Source of the DNA: Deinococcus metalli
GTDB lineage: Bacteria > Deinococcota > Deinococci > Deinococcales > Deinococcaceae
Direction: 5' to 3'
Assembly (NCBI RefSeq): GCF_014201805.1
Contig: NZ_JACHFK010000006.1
Coordinates: 1 to 64,000, forward strand
DNA: 64,000 nucleotides
The position numbers were made by a program, and so were the translations under genes. Positions 48,162 to 58,874 of this stretch are shown here, piece by piece. The notes under the pieces are model-generated. The model made no database searches, was not told the DNA's origin, and worked only from the letters and a program-made list of their open reading frames with translations. Position 1 is the first letter of the stretch; every line of letters starts with the position of its first letter.

Positions 48162-48653
48162 ATGAAGATTTCCGCCAAAGCTCTTGCTCCTCTTGCCCTG
48201 ATGGCCGCGTTCGGCCTGGGCACCCTTGCCCCGCACGCCCAGACCGGCGCCCAGAAAGTCGGCTTCGTCGATGTCAGCAAACTGCTCGCCGCCCACCCCA
48301 ACAACAAGCTGATCCAGGACACCAACGCGAAGGCCAAGGCCGAACTCGATCCGCTGGACGCGCAGATCAAGGCCATCGACGCCAAGGGCGCTGGCGCCAC
48401 CGCCGCCGAGAAGCAGCAGCGCGAGACGCTGGTCGCGACCATCAAGGCCAAGGCGGAAGCCTACGACAAGCAGAACGAACCCCGCATCACGGCCGTCGAG
48501 ACGGCGGTGGACACGGCGGTCAGCACCGTCGCCAAGGCCAACGGCTACTCGGTCGTGATGGACAAGACCGTGGCCGCCAAGAGCGGTCTGGTGATCTACG
48601 CGGACCCCGCCACCGAACTGACCGACGCGGCCGTCAAGGCCCTCAAGCCCTGA
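48162..48653 (+). CDS. OmpH/Skp family periplasmic chaperone, copy 1
   Basis: Secreted protein of 163 residues. The signal peptide ends '[16 protein letters not shown]'. The mature part has the OmpH pattern: a short strand '[17 protein letters not shown]', a long charged helical arm rich in Lys, Ala and Glu (about 55-120), and a closing '[36 protein letters not shown]' strand-helix. In Gram-negative bacteria Skp trimers carry outer membrane proteins across the periplasm; Deinococcus has an outer layer and BamA-like proteins, so the role is plausible. It is followed 41 bases later by a paralogue, so both probably share an mRNA. Confidence 0.9.
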   Translation: MKISAKALAPLALMAAFGLGTLAPHAQTGAQKVGFVDVSKLLAAHPNNKLIQDTNAKAKAELDPLDAQIKAIDAKGAGATAAEKQQRETLVATIKAKAEAYDKQNEPRITAVETAVDTAVSTVAKANGYSVVMDKTVAAKSGLVIYADPATELTDAAVKALKP

Positions 48654-48694
48654 GCGTTCCCCTGCCTCCATTCGCCGTGAAAGGGGAGTCCTCC

Positions 48695-49165
48695 GTGAAC
48701 CGAATCCTGATCCTGTTGCCCCTGGCGCTCCTGGCGACCGTGCCCCGCGCCCAGCAGCCCAAACCGCGCGTCGCGTTCGTGAACGTGGACACGCTGGTCA
48801 AGGCCATGCCGAACAACGCCGCGTACGTGAAGGTCATGACGCAGGCCGACACCGACCTGAAGGCCAAACGCGCGGCCATCCAGACCCTGGCCGCCAAGGC
48901 CAGCGCCTCGGGCAGCGCCGCCGACCGGCAGGCCGTGACCAAGGCCCAGCAGGCGTACACCACCCTGCAGGCCGACTACACCAAGAAGCTCCAGACGGCC
49001 TTCGCGCCGCTGAGCACCAAGCTGAACGCCGCGGTCGCGCAGGCGGCCAAGGCGAACGGCTTCGCCATCGTGATGGACGAGAAGGTCGCCGCGCAGACGC
49101 AGCTCGTGCTGTACGCCGACAAGGGCACCAGCCTGACCGCCGCCGTCCAGAAGCTCCTGAAATAA
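48695..49165 (+). CDS. OmpH/Skp family periplasmic chaperone, copy 2
   Basis: Secreted paralogue of the preceding protein, 156 residues. The signal peptide ends 'LATVPRAQQPKPRVAFV'. The same layout is kept: 'RVAFVNVDTLVKAMPNN', a long Lys/Ala/Gln-rich helical arm, and 'ANGFAIVMDEKVAAQTQLVLYADKGTSLTAAVQKLL'. The start is GTG at 48695 with AGGGGAG at good spacing; another GTG at 48677 would include the ribosome binding site and is less likely. Tandem copies could form homo- or heterotrimers. A strong bidirectional hairpin follows. Confidence 0.88.
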   Translation: MNRILILLPLALLATVPRAQQPKPRVAFVNVDTLVKAMPNNAAYVKVMTQADTDLKAKRAAIQTLAAKASASGSAADRQAVTKAQQAYTTLQADYTKKLQTAFAPLSTKLNAAVAQAAKANGFAIVMDEKVAAQTQLVLYADKGTSLTAAVQKLLK

Positions 49166-49176
49166 CGCGCCACAAG

Positions 49177-49206
49177 GCCGCCCGCGAGTCCGTGCTCGCG
49201 GGCGGC
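49177..49206. terminator. Bidirectional hairpin between OmpH copy 2 and the oxidoreductase gene
   Basis: Perfect 12-bp stem GCCGCCCGCGAG (49177-49188 with 49195-49206), 6-base loop, between convergent genes. Confidence 0.7.
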
Positions 49207-49219
49207 GTGGTGTCTGGGC

Positions 49220-49714
49220 TCAGAGCTTGACGGTGTCGTTCTGGCCCATGTGGGCGTGCTGGCCCGTGAGGGCGCCCTTGGCGAGCTGGAACAGCGTGCG
49301 CACCTTGCCGTCGCTCTCCCAGAACTCCGCGCCGTTCGCGTGCACCTTGATCAGCTGGATGTTGGGATCTTCCTTGCCGCCCTCAAAGTAGGCCTTGTAG
49401 AAGTCGCTCCACAGCTCGTCGAGCTTGGCGCGGTCCTCGACGAGTTCGGCGGTGCCGTTCACGCTGACGTACTCGCCGTCGCCGGGCTTGGCGTACGCGA
49501 GGTTCACCTGCGGGCGGGCGCGCATGTCCGCCACGGCCTCGGAGTCCCTGGCGCCGATGAACCACACGTCGCCGTCGAACTCGGTCTCCTGGGTGGTCAT
49601 GGGCCGGGCGTGCAGGTGCCCCTCGGCGGTGGTCGTGGTCAGCATCGCGAACTTCACGTTCTTGATGATCCCGGCGATCTTCTTCACGGCATCCTGGTGG
49701 CTGAGGTCGCTCAT
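49220..49714 (-). CDS. Pyridoxamine 5'-phosphate oxidase-like flavin-binding protein (general stress protein 26-like)
   Basis: Split-barrel flavin-binding protein of 164 residues. Family features are 'FAMLTTTTAEGHLHARPMTTQETEFDGDVWFIGARDSEAVADMRARPQVNLAYAKPGDGEYVSVNGTAELVEDRAKLDELW' and the C-terminal 'IQLIKVHANGAEFWESDGK'. These match Bacillus YdaG (GSP26)-type proteins more than true PdxH, which has a different substrate-binding end. The start at 49714 (MSDLSHQDAVKK) fits the family; an upstream in-frame ATG adds 16 unlikely residues. The physiological reaction is unknown and may relate to stress or F420/FMN reduction. Confidence 0.85.
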   Translation of the reverse strand: MSDLSHQDAVKKIAGIIKNVKFAMLTTTTAEGHLHARPMTTQETEFDGDVWFIGARDSEAVADMRARPQVNLAYAKPGDGEYVSVNGTAELVEDRAKLDELWSDFYKAYFEGGKEDPNIQLIKVHANGAEFWESDGKVRTLFQLAKGALTGQHAHMGQNDTVKL

Positions 49715-49827
49715 GGCGTGACCTTGACATGCGCCTGCGCGGCCGTGTGCAAGGAGCGGCACCGTCTGAACGTCGGGTCAAGACAGGGTGAGCGGACGCA
49801 CCATCCGGCCACTGCAGGGACCGGGCG

Positions 49828-51099
49828 TCACGCCGGCTGCGGCCCGGTCGGCGCCACCCGTTCCGGCACGTTGCGCACCAGGACCACGCCGAGTGCGAAG
49901 AACACGGCCGCGATGCCGAACACCAGGGTGTAGCCCAGGTTCGGCGTCTGGGCGTTGCCCCAGTCGAGCAGCGCGCCCTGCGGCCCCCCGATGAACTGCG
50001 GCGCGACGAAGGCCACGTGCCAGATGCCCATGTCGCGCGCGTAACTGGCCCGGCTGGGCATGGCGTCGCTGCCCAGCGCCCAGTCCACCGACGTGAAGGC
50101 CCCGTAGCCCAGCCCGAACACCACCGCCAGCCCCAGCGCCGCCCCGAAGCCCGGCGCGACCAGGAACAGCAGCGCCGTGACGGCCATGGTGGTGCCCGCC
50201 ACGTAGATCACGGGCTTGCGGCCCACCCGGTCGCTGATCCGCCCGCCCACCAGCGCCGACAGGATGCTCGCCACGATGATCGCCGCGAGCATGTACAGGT
50301 TCGACGTGACGGGGCTGGCCTGTTTCAGCACGTCACGGTTGTAGAACTGCAGGAAGGGCTGCACCGAGTACTGTCCCAGCGCGAACAGCGCCCGCGTGAC
50401 GAACACCCACAGGAACGGCCGGTACGCGAACAGGGCTGTCCAGGGCTGCTCCGGTTCGGCGCTCGCCGGGGTGACGGGCGCGGCGCGGTCCGCGTCGCCC
50501 ACGCCGCGCACGGTGACCAGGGCGGGGAGCAGCAGCATCACGCCGACCAGGGCGAACAGCGCCGCGTCCGGCAGCTTCAGCAGGCTCACGACCAGCGCGC
50601 CCACCGCGCCCAGCAGCTGCCCGGCCGCCTGGAGCATGCCCATCGCGCCGGAGTACCGTCCGCGCTCGCGCACCGGCACGAGCTGCGGAATCAGCGCCGA
50701 GTACGGCGCGGTGGCGTAGTTGTTCCCGAACTGCACCAGCAGGAAGCCCAGCACGTACACCCAGAAGCCGCCCATGCCGCTCAGGCCCGAGACCGCCCCG
50801 GCCATCACCGCCAGCCCCACCACGTTCACGCCCACGCCGAGGCGCAGGTACGGCAGGCGTCGCCCGCGCCGGTCGCTCTGCGCGCCCACGATGGGCGGGA
50901 TGATCAGCGCCATGGCCGCGCCGATCAGGGTCAGCAGGCCCACGTACGTGCCCTTGTGCGCCTCGCCCACGAAGTGCAGCACGTTCGCGGGCACCAGCGA
51001 CAGCAGGATCACCAGCCAGTGGAAGGCCGTGCCGAACCAGAACGCCGAGAGCGCCCATGGACTCACGGGTGCCCGTTCCACTGGGAGTGAGGAAGTCAT
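49828..51099 (-). CDS. MFS transporter (SLC45/GPH-like sugar transporter type)
   Basis: Membrane transporter of 423 residues with about twelve helices. The cytosolic loop 2-3 reads '[17 protein letters not shown]' and loop 8-9 '[15 protein letters not shown]', the two MFS A-like motifs. The opening '[31 protein letters not shown]' and '[31 protein letters not shown]' recall SLC45 and GPH-type carriers that co-transport sugars with protons. The central loop of about 40 residues is Pro/Ala-rich. TATACT lies 8 bases before the ATG. Substrate not assigned; nothing in the neighbourhood points to one. Confidence 0.87.
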   Translation of the reverse strand: MTSSLPVERAPVSPWALSAFWFGTAFHWLVILLSLVPANVLHFVGEAHKGTYVGLLTLIGAAMALIIPPIVGAQSDRRGRRLPYLRLGVGVNVVGLAVMAGAVSGLSGMGGFWVYVLGFLLVQFGNNYATAPYSALIPQLVPVRERGRYSGAMGMLQAAGQLLGAVGALVVSLLKLPDAALFALVGVMLLLPALVTVRGVGDADRAAPVTPASAEPEQPWTALFAYRPFLWVFVTRALFALGQYSVQPFLQFYNRDVLKQASPVTSNLYMLAAIIVASILSALVGGRISDRVGRKPVIYVAGTTMAVTALLFLVAPGFGAALGLAVVFGLGYGAFTSVDWALGSDAMPSRASYARDMGIWHVAFVAPQFIGGPQGALLDWGNAQTPNLGYTLVFGIAAVFFALGVVLVRNVPERVAPTGPQPA

Positions 51100-51107
51100 G
51101 TGCGGCG

Positions 51108-51113
51108 AGTATA
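51108..51113 (-). promoter_or_regulatory. -10 element of the MFS gene, leaderless type
   Basis: TATACT on the minus strand, 8 bases before the ATG at 51099. Confidence 0.6.
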
Positions 51114-51136
51114 CGGGCCGGACCCCACGCCGCCGG

Positions 51137-51438
51137 TCAGCCGGCGGTGTGCCGCGCGAGGTACGCCTCGCCGCGCGGCGTGAGCCGCAGCAACGACAGC
51201 GTGGGCGCCGCGCCGTCCGCGTTGCGGCACACGCTCTTGAGCGAGCACGGCCCGCACGCGCACGCGCCCTGCTCCGGCGCAGCCTCCTGCACGTACCCGC
51301 CGGCGTGCAGCGTGGTGAGCATGCCGGCCAGGGCCGCCTCGGTGCTGCCGAGGTCGCGGGCCAGTTCGGCCGGGGTGCGCGGCGTGAGCGCCACCGCGCC
51401 CAGAATCCGCGCCAGTGGGGGAGGAGACGCCAGCGCCC

Positions 51439-51442
<4 letters not shown>
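51137..51442 (-). CDS. feoC: FeoC-like winged-helix protein with iron-sulfur cysteine motif
   Basis: Protein of 101 residues at the end of the feo operon. The first 55 residues form a winged-helix-like domain ('[42 protein letters not shown]'). Four cysteines follow as C61-x-C63-x2-C66-x5-C72 in '[14 protein letters not shown]', a pattern seen in FeoC proteins that bind an oxygen-sensitive Fe-S cluster. The C-terminus '[17 protein letters not shown]' is winged-helix-like as well. It starts with GTG overlapping the feoB stop as GTGA. It could sense iron or oxygen and control FeoB stability; that role is taken from the family, not shown. Confidence 0.83.
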
Positions 51443-53666
<2,224 letters not shown>

Positions 53667-53670
<4 letters not shown>

Positions 53671-53897
53671 CCGCGCACCCGGATGCCGCGCAGGTCCGCG
53701 GCGCGCAGCGCGAGGTCCGTGCCGTTCACGCGCAGTTCCAGCGGATCGCCCATGGGGGCGCGCCTGACCACGGTCACGGGCGCCCCGCGCACGAAGCCCA
53801 GTTCCAGCAGCCGCCGCCGCAGCGGATGGCGCGGGTCGAGGGCCACGACGTGCGCGGTCTCGCCCGGCCCGAGTTGATCCAGTGTGCGTTCGTCCAT
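53667..53897 (-). CDS. feoA: Ferrous iron transport protein A
   Basis: Small SH3-like protein of 76 residues that assists FeoB at the cytosolic face. The typical pattern '[15 protein letters not shown]', '[48 protein letters not shown]' is complete. It is first in the feoA-feoB-feoC operon. A GGGAGAG ribosome binding site lies 5 bases before the ATG. Unlike many neighbours it has a leader of about 15-20 bases and a promoter with a recognisable -35 element. Confidence 0.95.
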
Positions 53898-53905
53898 ACC
53901 GCTCT

Positions 53906-53937
53906 CCCTATACCCGATCAGGATAGTCGGATTAGGG
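53906..53937. promoter_or_regulatory. Candidate metal-repressor operator of feoABC
   Basis: Imperfect 32-base inverted repeat with CCCTA/TAGGG outer arms, centred on the -10 element. Position and form suit a DtxR- or Fur-type repressor; no consensus could be checked here. Confidence 0.45.
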
Positions 53938-53947
53938 CTGGATACAA
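53920..53947 (-). promoter_or_regulatory. Promoter of feoABC
   Basis: On the minus strand, -35 TTGTAT (53942-53947) and -10 TATCCT (53920-53925) are separated by 16 bases. Confidence 0.55.
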
Positions 53948-53972
53948 GGGACTTGAGTAGCCGGCGCTCGGG

Positions 53973-54725
53973 TCAGCTGCCCAGCGCGTCCCAGTACGCC
54001 TGCAGGTCCGGCGCCAGGGGAAGTTCGGCCACGACCTGCGCGCCGTCCCACGGGAAGGCGAGGCGGGCCGCGTGCAGGGCCTGCCGTCCCAGGCCCAGCC
54101 GCGCGGTGAGCTCCGGCGTCTGGCCGGTCTGCATGAACTCCAGGAACACGTCCGGGTCGCGGCCGTAGATCTTGTCCCCGACCATCGGCAGGCCCACGTG
54201 CGACAGGTGCGCGCGGATCTGGTGCAGGCGCCCGGTGCGCGGATACGCCTCGAGCAGCGCGTGCCCGGCGCGGCGCTCCAGCACCCGGAACTCCGTGACG
54301 GCGGGCCGGCCGTCCGGCACCGCGCCCTGCCGGATCACCACGCGGTTCGCGCCGCCCAGGCCCACGTCGCCCAGCGGGGCGTCCACGGTGCGCCGCTCCC
54401 ACGGCGGCGTGCCGTGCACGATGGCGACATACGTCTTGCCGACCAGATGCTGCTTGAACAGCGTGTAAAAGCGCCGGGCGGCGTCCGTGTCGCGCGACAG
54501 CACCTGGGCGCCGCTCGTCTCGCGGTCGAGGCGGTGCGGGGGCGACAGGTCCGGTTCGCCCGTCTCGCGCTGCATGTACGTCACGACGTCCGGCACCTCG
54601 ACGCGCGCGTGCACGGGATGCGTGAGCCACAGCGCGGGCTTGTGCACCACGTAGAAGTCCGGGTGTTCCAGCACCACGCGCGGGACGTCCGTGGGCGGCC
54701 GGGGCGTGACCGTCAGATCTCCCAT
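53973..54725 (-). CDS. RluA family 23S rRNA/tRNA pseudouridine synthase
   Basis: Cytosolic enzyme of 250 residues that converts uridine to pseudouridine in RNA. The catalytic Asp67 is in '[18 protein letters not shown]', preceded by '[14 protein letters not shown]' and followed by '[29 protein letters not shown]', the RluA core. No S4 RNA-binding domain is present, so it is the single-domain RluA/C/TruC type. The start overlaps the end of the FMN reductase gene by 13 bases. The position in RNA cannot be told from sequence. Confidence 0.93.
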   Translation of the reverse strand: MGDLTVTPRPPTDVPRVVLEHPDFYVVHKPALWLTHPVHARVEVPDVVTYMQRETGEPDLSPPHRLDRETSGAQVLSRDTDAARRFYTLFKQHLVGKTYVAIVHGTPPWERRTVDAPLGDVGLGGANRVVIRQGAVPDGRPAVTEFRVLERRAGHALLEAYPRTGRLHQIRAHLSHVGLPMVGDKIYGRDPDVFLEFMQTGQTPELTARLGLGRQALHAARLAFPWDGAQVVAELPLAPDLQAYWDALGS

Positions 54726-55303
54726 GCGCTCCGGTACTCGCGGCCCCTCAGGCGCGCGGCGAGGTCGGTCGCCCGGTCCACGGTGCGCTCCAGACGCTCC
54801 GCGAGCCACGTGCCCGGCACCTCCGGGGCGTCCCAGTGCGCCGAGGTCGCGTACACGAAGTGCGGGTTCACCACGCAGCGGAAATCCACCATCAGGCCGA
54901 ACGCGAAGGCCCCGTGGCTCAGGTAACCGTGGTCCAGCCCGCCCGACACCAGGAAGGTCACGGGCTTGTCGAACCACGCGCCGTGCAGGCCGCGCAGGTC
55001 GTCGCTGCTGCCGGTGAGTTCCACCAGGGCCTTGGCGCCGGAGCCCAGTCCCCAGTTGTACACGGGCACGCCCAGCAGCACGCCGTCTGCGTCGGCAATG
55101 GCCCGGTGGTACCGCGCGGCGTTCGGGTGGTCGTAGCACCCGCCCGGCCCCTGCACGTTGTCGAACGTCGGCAGCGGCGTGTCGCGCAGGTCGAGGTGCG
55201 TGACGTCATGGCCCTGCGCGGCGAGTTGCCGGGCTGCCAGGGCGCACAGCCACGCGCTGCGGCTGTCCGGGTCGAAGCTGGTGGCGATCACCGTGAACTT
55301 CAC
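54713..55303 (-). CDS. NADPH-dependent FMN reductase family protein
   Basis: Flavodoxin-fold oxidoreductase of 196 residues. The N-terminal phosphate loop is '[22 protein letters not shown]', and '[29 protein letters not shown]' is the usual flavin-binding middle region. It probably reduces flavin or quinone-like compounds with NAD(P)H. It starts with GTG; TACCCT lies 6 bases upstream, so the transcript is likely leaderless. It overlaps the pseudouridine synthase gene by 13 bases. Substrate unknown. Confidence 0.86.
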   Translation of the reverse strand: MKFTVIATSFDPDSRSAWLCALAARQLAAQGHDVTHLDLRDTPLPTFDNVQGPGGCYDHPNAARYHRAIADADGVLLGVPVYNWGLGSGAKALVELTGSSDDLRGLHGAWFDKPVTFLVSGGLDHGYLSHGAFAFGLMVDFRCVVNPHFVYATSAHWDAPEVPGTWLAERLERTVDRATDLAARLRGREYRSAWEI

Positions 55304-55309
55304 GCCCGC

Positions 55310-55315
55310 AGGGTA
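55310..55315 (-). promoter_or_regulatory. -10 element of the FMN reductase gene, leaderless type
   Basis: TACCCT on the minus strand, 6 bases before the GTG at 55303. Confidence 0.5.
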
Positions 55316-55330
55316 GCGTGCTCCGCCCCA

Positions 55331-56398
55331 TCACGGCAGCGCGGCGCGCTGCATGGCCTTCAGGTGCTCGATGCGCTGCGGCGTGCCCGGGTGCGAGCGC
55401 AGCAGGTCGAACACGCTGGGCGATTCGTCCCCGTCCTGGCTCTCCAGCCGCGCCAGGATGTCCTGCAGGGGCCGGGTGCTGGCGTAGCGCTGCAGCATGT
55501 AGTGCCCGGCGACCTCGTCGGCCTGCGTCTCGGCCGCGCGCGAGTACCCGCCGCGCAGCAGGGCGGCCGGCACGGCGGCGGCGAAGGTGCTGGCCGACAC
55601 CAGGTCGCCCGTCAGCACCGTCGAGACCAGCGTCAGGCCCAGGCCCTGGTACACGCCCGCAAGGCCATGCCGGTGCGTGACGTGCCCGGTCTCGTGGGCC
55701 AGCACGCCCATCAGCTCGCGGTCGCTGCGGGCCAGCGCGACGAGCTGGTCCGTCATGACCACCGTGCCGCCCGGCAGCGCGAAGGCGTTCGCGCCGATGC
55801 CGCTGCCCTCGCCGCCCGGCTCGCCGTTGCGCAGCAGCAGGGTATACGGATAGCCGCCGCCCGCCCACACGGCCACGTCCCGGAATTCGCGATGGAGCTG
55901 CGCCTGCCGCTCGGCGCTGAGCCGCGTCGGGCCGACGTAGTCCCCGCTGGACAGCACCTTCAGCGTCTCGCGGTCGAAGGCCGCCAGAACGCTGCGCGGC
56001 GTGACGGCCGCCGCCTGCTGCGCCAGCGCGGGCAGCCCGAAGGCGATGAAGGCCGCCACCGCGAGCACCGCCAGCACCAGCGCGCCCAGCGCAGCCGTCC
56101 AGCGGGATTCCAGCCAGCGCACGCCGCTCAGCGCGCGGTTGCGCCCGGTGTGGCGTTCCCACGCACTGAGCGCGGCGTCCTGCGCCGTCTCGTAGCGCCC
56201 GCCGTCCGAGAACTTCACCACCCGGCGCACGCCCGGAATGGCCGGGTCGACGCTCACGTCCGCCGCGCTCCACACCCGCGTCAGGCCCAGGTCCGGCACG
56301 CTCAGGGTCACGCCCTGCTCGCCCAGGGTCAGGGTGGCGGGGTAGTCGCGGCTGCGGCGGCCATCGAAGTACACGCCGGGCACCGCGTCGCCGGTCAT
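55331..56398 (-). CDS. M48 family metallopeptidase with N-terminal DUF-type domain
   Basis: Membrane zinc peptidase of 355 residues. The first 90 residues form a soluble domain ('PGVYFDGRRSRDYPATLTLGEQGVTLSVPD') seen in M48 proteins beside DUF898 genes. One membrane helix follows (about 103-125). The protease core has HETGH at 235-239 in 'GVLAHETGHVTHRHG', the third ligand glutamate in 'SRAAETQADEVAGHYML', and 'SHPGTPQRIEHL' near the end, as in BepA/LoiP-type peptidases that degrade misassembled envelope proteins. The ATG overlaps the DUF898 stop by one base. Confidence 0.9.
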   Translation of the reverse strand: MTGDAVPGVYFDGRRSRDYPATLTLGEQGVTLSVPDLGLTRVWSAADVSVDPAIPGVRRVVKFSDGGRYETAQDAALSAWERHTGRNRALSGVRWLESRWTAALGALVLAVLAVAAFIAFGLPALAQQAAAVTPRSVLAAFDRETLKVLSSGDYVGPTRLSAERQAQLHREFRDVAVWAGGGYPYTLLLRNGEPGGEGSGIGANAFALPGGTVVMTDQLVALARSDRELMGVLAHETGHVTHRHGLAGVYQGLGLTLVSTVLTGDLVSASTFAAAVPAALLRGGYSRAAETQADEVAGHYMLQRYASTRPLQDILARLESQDGDESPSVFDLLRSHPGTPQRIEHLKAMQRAALP

Positions 56399-57570
56399 CA
56401 GAAGCCCACCTGGATGTCCAGCAGCTCGGTCGCCGCCTCACCCAGCGCCGAGGGCCGCTCGGCACTGCCGGCCGCGAAGTCGTCCAGGGGCGCAATCGCC
56501 CGCACCTGGACGCCCTCCATCACGTACTTCGTGCGGCGGATCGCGGCCCACGGCGTCGCCAGCCCCAGCGTGACCACGGTCGCCAGCGCGTTCGTCACGC
56601 CGATCCACACCAGCCGCCACGGCCGGAAGGTCGCGCGGGTACGCACCACGCCGCCCAGCTCGGCGTGGTTCAGCACGTAGGCCATGGTCGCGGCGCGCAC
56701 GTACTGCCACAGCACCGTGTACAGCAGGATGAACGCCACATACGCCGCGATGATGCCGGCCAGCAGTCCGGTTGTCTTCAGGTCGTCCAGCGAGCCGCTG
56801 TCCAGGGCCGAGGTGCCGAACAGCACAGCCGTCACGGGCAGCGCCACGGCGATGGCCAGGCCGATGCCGATCCCCACGGCCGTCACGGCGATCACGTAGA
56901 AGGGCGCCACGTCGCCCCGGAAGTGCCCGCGCGCGGTGCCGTACTCCACGTGGTCCAGCTGGTAGCGGCGCTGCATGAACCACGCCCACGGCAGCGCGAA
57001 GATCCCCCCGATCGACGCCAGGATGTTTGCCGCGCCGTACGCCACGTACGCGGCCTTCACGGTGCCCGAGAAGCGGAAGCGCAGGCCCCGGTGCACGGTG
57101 TTCGCCGCCTGGAAGCGCAGCGACTGCCGGACCAGCCACGGGTACAGCAGCACGTACGCCAGCAGCAGCGGCACGGCGATCCAGTACTTCTGGAACTGGG
57201 TGGACAGCGTGTACCCCAGGAACAGCGTGCCCACCAGCACGTACCCGCGCAGCAGCGCGACCGGGTTGGCGCGGTACTCGAAGTTCTGCCCGTCCACCCA
57301 CACATGCCCGTAGAAGTACTGCCGGGTGCGCACGCGTGCCCACGGCAGGTACACCCCCAGCGTCACGATGGTCAGCGCCACGTTCACGATCCAGATCCGG
57401 AAATACTCGTCGGCGCGGCCTGTGAACGACACCGGGTACTCCGTGACGGTCGGCGTCGCAGGCGTCCCGGCGGCGTCCAGGGCGGGCCGCAGACCCACGT
57501 GGCGGCCGTACGGCGAGCCGGTCGGGTCGTCTGCGGGAGTGGGGGGAGTGGCGGCCGGCAGGTCCGTCAT
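56398..57570 (-). CDS. DUF898 (YjgN-type) integral membrane protein
   Basis: Membrane protein of 390 residues with about eight helices. The family phrase 'YPVSFTGRADEYFRIWIVNVALTIVTLGVYLPWARVRTRQYFYGHVWVDGQNFEYRANPVALLRGY' is present, repeated in weaker form around 'VWIGVTNALATVVTLGLATPWAAIRRTKYV'. The function is unknown; DUF898 proteins are often encoded with an M48 peptidase as here, suggesting a joint envelope role. TACCAT lies 6 bases before the ATG. The first 45 residues are Pro/Thr-rich and probably flexible. Translation is coupled to the M48 gene. Confidence 0.9.
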   Translation of the reverse strand: MTDLPAATPPTPADDPTGSPYGRHVGLRPALDAAGTPATPTVTEYPVSFTGRADEYFRIWIVNVALTIVTLGVYLPWARVRTRQYFYGHVWVDGQNFEYRANPVALLRGYVLVGTLFLGYTLSTQFQKYWIAVPLLLAYVLLYPWLVRQSLRFQAANTVHRGLRFRFSGTVKAAYVAYGAANILASIGGIFALPWAWFMQRRYQLDHVEYGTARGHFRGDVAPFYVIAVTAVGIGIGLAIAVALPVTAVLFGTSALDSGSLDDLKTTGLLAGIIAAYVAFILLYTVLWQYVRAATMAYVLNHAELGGVVRTRATFRPWRLVWIGVTNALATVVTLGLATPWAAIRRTKYVMEGVQVRAIAPLDDFAAGSAERPSALGEAATELLDIQVGF

Positions 57571-57576
57571 GCCCCC

Positions 57577-57582
57577 ATGGTA
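57577..57582 (-). promoter_or_regulatory. -10 element of the DUF898-M48 operon, leaderless type
   Basis: TACCAT on the minus strand, 6 bases before the ATG at 57570. Confidence 0.5.
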
Positions 57583-57717
57583 CGGACGGACGGTGCCATG
57601 TGCAGCGCACCTGACCGTGCCCCTGGAGGGGGGCGTGCGGCTGCGGACCCCCGGAGCCACGACAAGGGCGGGTGGCCCGCAGGCCCCCGCCCGAACACTG
57701 GAGTAGTTGGCGACCGT

Positions 57718-57732
57718 GGCAGGAAACCTGCC
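57718..57732 (-). terminator. Short hairpin after the cold shock gene
   Basis: 6-bp stem GGCAGG/CCTGCC with an AAA loop, 15 bases beyond the stop of the cold shock gene. Weak. Confidence 0.3.
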
Positions 57733-57746
57733 GGGTCACATGGCGC

Positions 57747-58022
57747 TTACCAGCGGCTGCCGCCGCCGCGGTTGCCGCCCATCGAGCTGCCGCCACCCAT
57801 CGGTGCGGGCGCGGCGTTCGTGACGACCACGTTCTTGGCCTGGGGACCCTTGTTGCCCTGGCCGGCCTCGACCTCGAACTCGACCTCGTCGCCCTCGTTG
57901 AGCTTGCGGAAGCCGCCGCTCTGGATGGCGCTGTAGTGCACGAAAACGTCAGGGTTGCCGGGGTGTTCGATGAACCCGTAGCCCTTCTCGACGTTGAACC
58001 ACTTCACTCGACCTTGAGCCAT
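57747..58022 (-). CDS. Cold shock domain protein
   Basis: Single-stranded nucleic acid binding protein of 91 residues, an RNA chaperone. The cold shock domain (1-67) carries RNP1 'KGYGFIEH' and RNP2 'DVFVHYSAI'. The last 20 residues are Gly/Ser/Arg-rich with a tryptophan at the end, an extension that resembles RGG-like RNA-binding tails. AAGGAG lies before the ATG. The leader is about 80 bases, long compared with the leaderless genes around it, which fits the usual cold-shock mRNA leader. Whether it responds to cold or to other stress is unknown. Confidence 0.95.
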   Translation of the reverse strand: MAQGRVKWFNVEKGYGFIEHPGNPDVFVHYSAIQSGGFRKLNEGDEVEFEVEAGQGNKGPQAKNVVVTNAAPAPMGGGSSMGGNRGGGSRW

Positions 58023-58109
58023 AACTCTCCTTGCATCTCCAAGACCGCTGCCCGGTTATCCGCCCTCTGGGCTGAAACCACGAGATGGCGCGTGACTTGA
58101 GACCCGGGT

Positions 58110-58115
58110 AGTATC
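58110..58115 (-). promoter_or_regulatory. -10 element of the cold shock gene
   Basis: GATACT on the minus strand, giving a leader of about 80 bases. The leader is divergent from the carbonic anhydrase gene. Confidence 0.45.
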
Positions 58116-58223
58116 GCATGTTCCGCCCGGTGTCTACCACCACATCCACGCCCGGTCAGGACGCGCGCGGGGTGCCCCCGGCGGGCGCGGATCAGCTGCG
58201 TTCCACCGGCGAAGAGCGCGTGA

Positions 58224-58229
58224 TACCCT
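58224..58229 (+). promoter_or_regulatory. Possible -10 element of the carbonic anhydrase-like gene
   Basis: TACCCT about 90 bases before the ATG at 58320. This would leave a leader with a GGAGGAAGG ribosome binding site. Confidence 0.35.
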
Positions 58230-58319
58230 TTAGCGCAAGTTCACCCTGCTGCGCCGTGCTGGACGCCTCCCGCCCGCCGGGTTTCCGGCCCCACATGGAC
58301 GCAGCCCCCGGAGGAAGGC

Positions 58320-58874
58320 ATGCCGCGCTACGCCCTGGAGGGGTACGTCCCCGACATTCACCCCACCGCGTTCATCGCGCCCAGCGCCGACCTGATCGGC
58401 CGCGTGCGGGTGGACGCGCAGGCGAGCGTGTGGTTCGGCGCGGTGCTGCGCGGAGACCTGGAGGCCATCACGGTCGGCGCGGGCAGCAACGTGCAGGACG
58501 GAGCGGTGCTGCACACCGACGCCGGCTGGCCGTGCACGCTGGATGAGCACGTGACCGTCGGCCACCGCGCCATCGTGCACGGGGCCACCTGCGGGCCTGG
58601 CAGCCTGGTCGGCATGGGCGCCGTGATGCTCAGCGGCAGCAGCCTGGGCGCCGGGGCCGTGCTCGGCGCGGGCGCGGTGCTGCCCGAGGGTGCTCATGTC
58701 CCGGACGGCATGCTGGCCGTGGGGGTGCCTGCCCGGGTGGTGCGGCCCGCGCCCAGCACCGGCAACGCCGCCCGCTACGTGGACAACGGTCAGCGCTTCC
58801 GCGCCGGGCTGCGCCGCGTGGACGACGCTCCGGACGAGCCTGCCCTGCGGGCCGGCCTGCTGGAGGGCGTGTGA
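58320..58874 (+). CDS. Gamma-class carbonic anhydrase family protein
   Basis: Left-handed beta-helix protein of 184 residues made of hexapeptide repeats ('PTAFIAPSADLIGRVRVDAQASVWFGAVLRGDLEAITVGAGSNVQDGAVLHTDAG'). Three metal-binding histidines are in place: one in 'AVLHTDAG' and two in 'TVGHRAIVHG'. The family includes carbonic anhydrases and related proteins of uncertain activity. It would act as a trimer in the cytosol. GGAGGAAGG precedes the ATG. The next gene starts with GTG overlapping its stop (GTGA), so the two are co-translated. Confidence 0.92.
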   Translation: MPRYALEGYVPDIHPTAFIAPSADLIGRVRVDAQASVWFGAVLRGDLEAITVGAGSNVQDGAVLHTDAGWPCTLDEHVTVGHRAIVHGATCGPGSLVGMGAVMLSGSSLGAGAVLGAGAVLPEGAHVPDGMLAVGVPARVVRPAPSTGNAARYVDNGQRFRAGLRRVDDAPDEPALRAGLLEGV

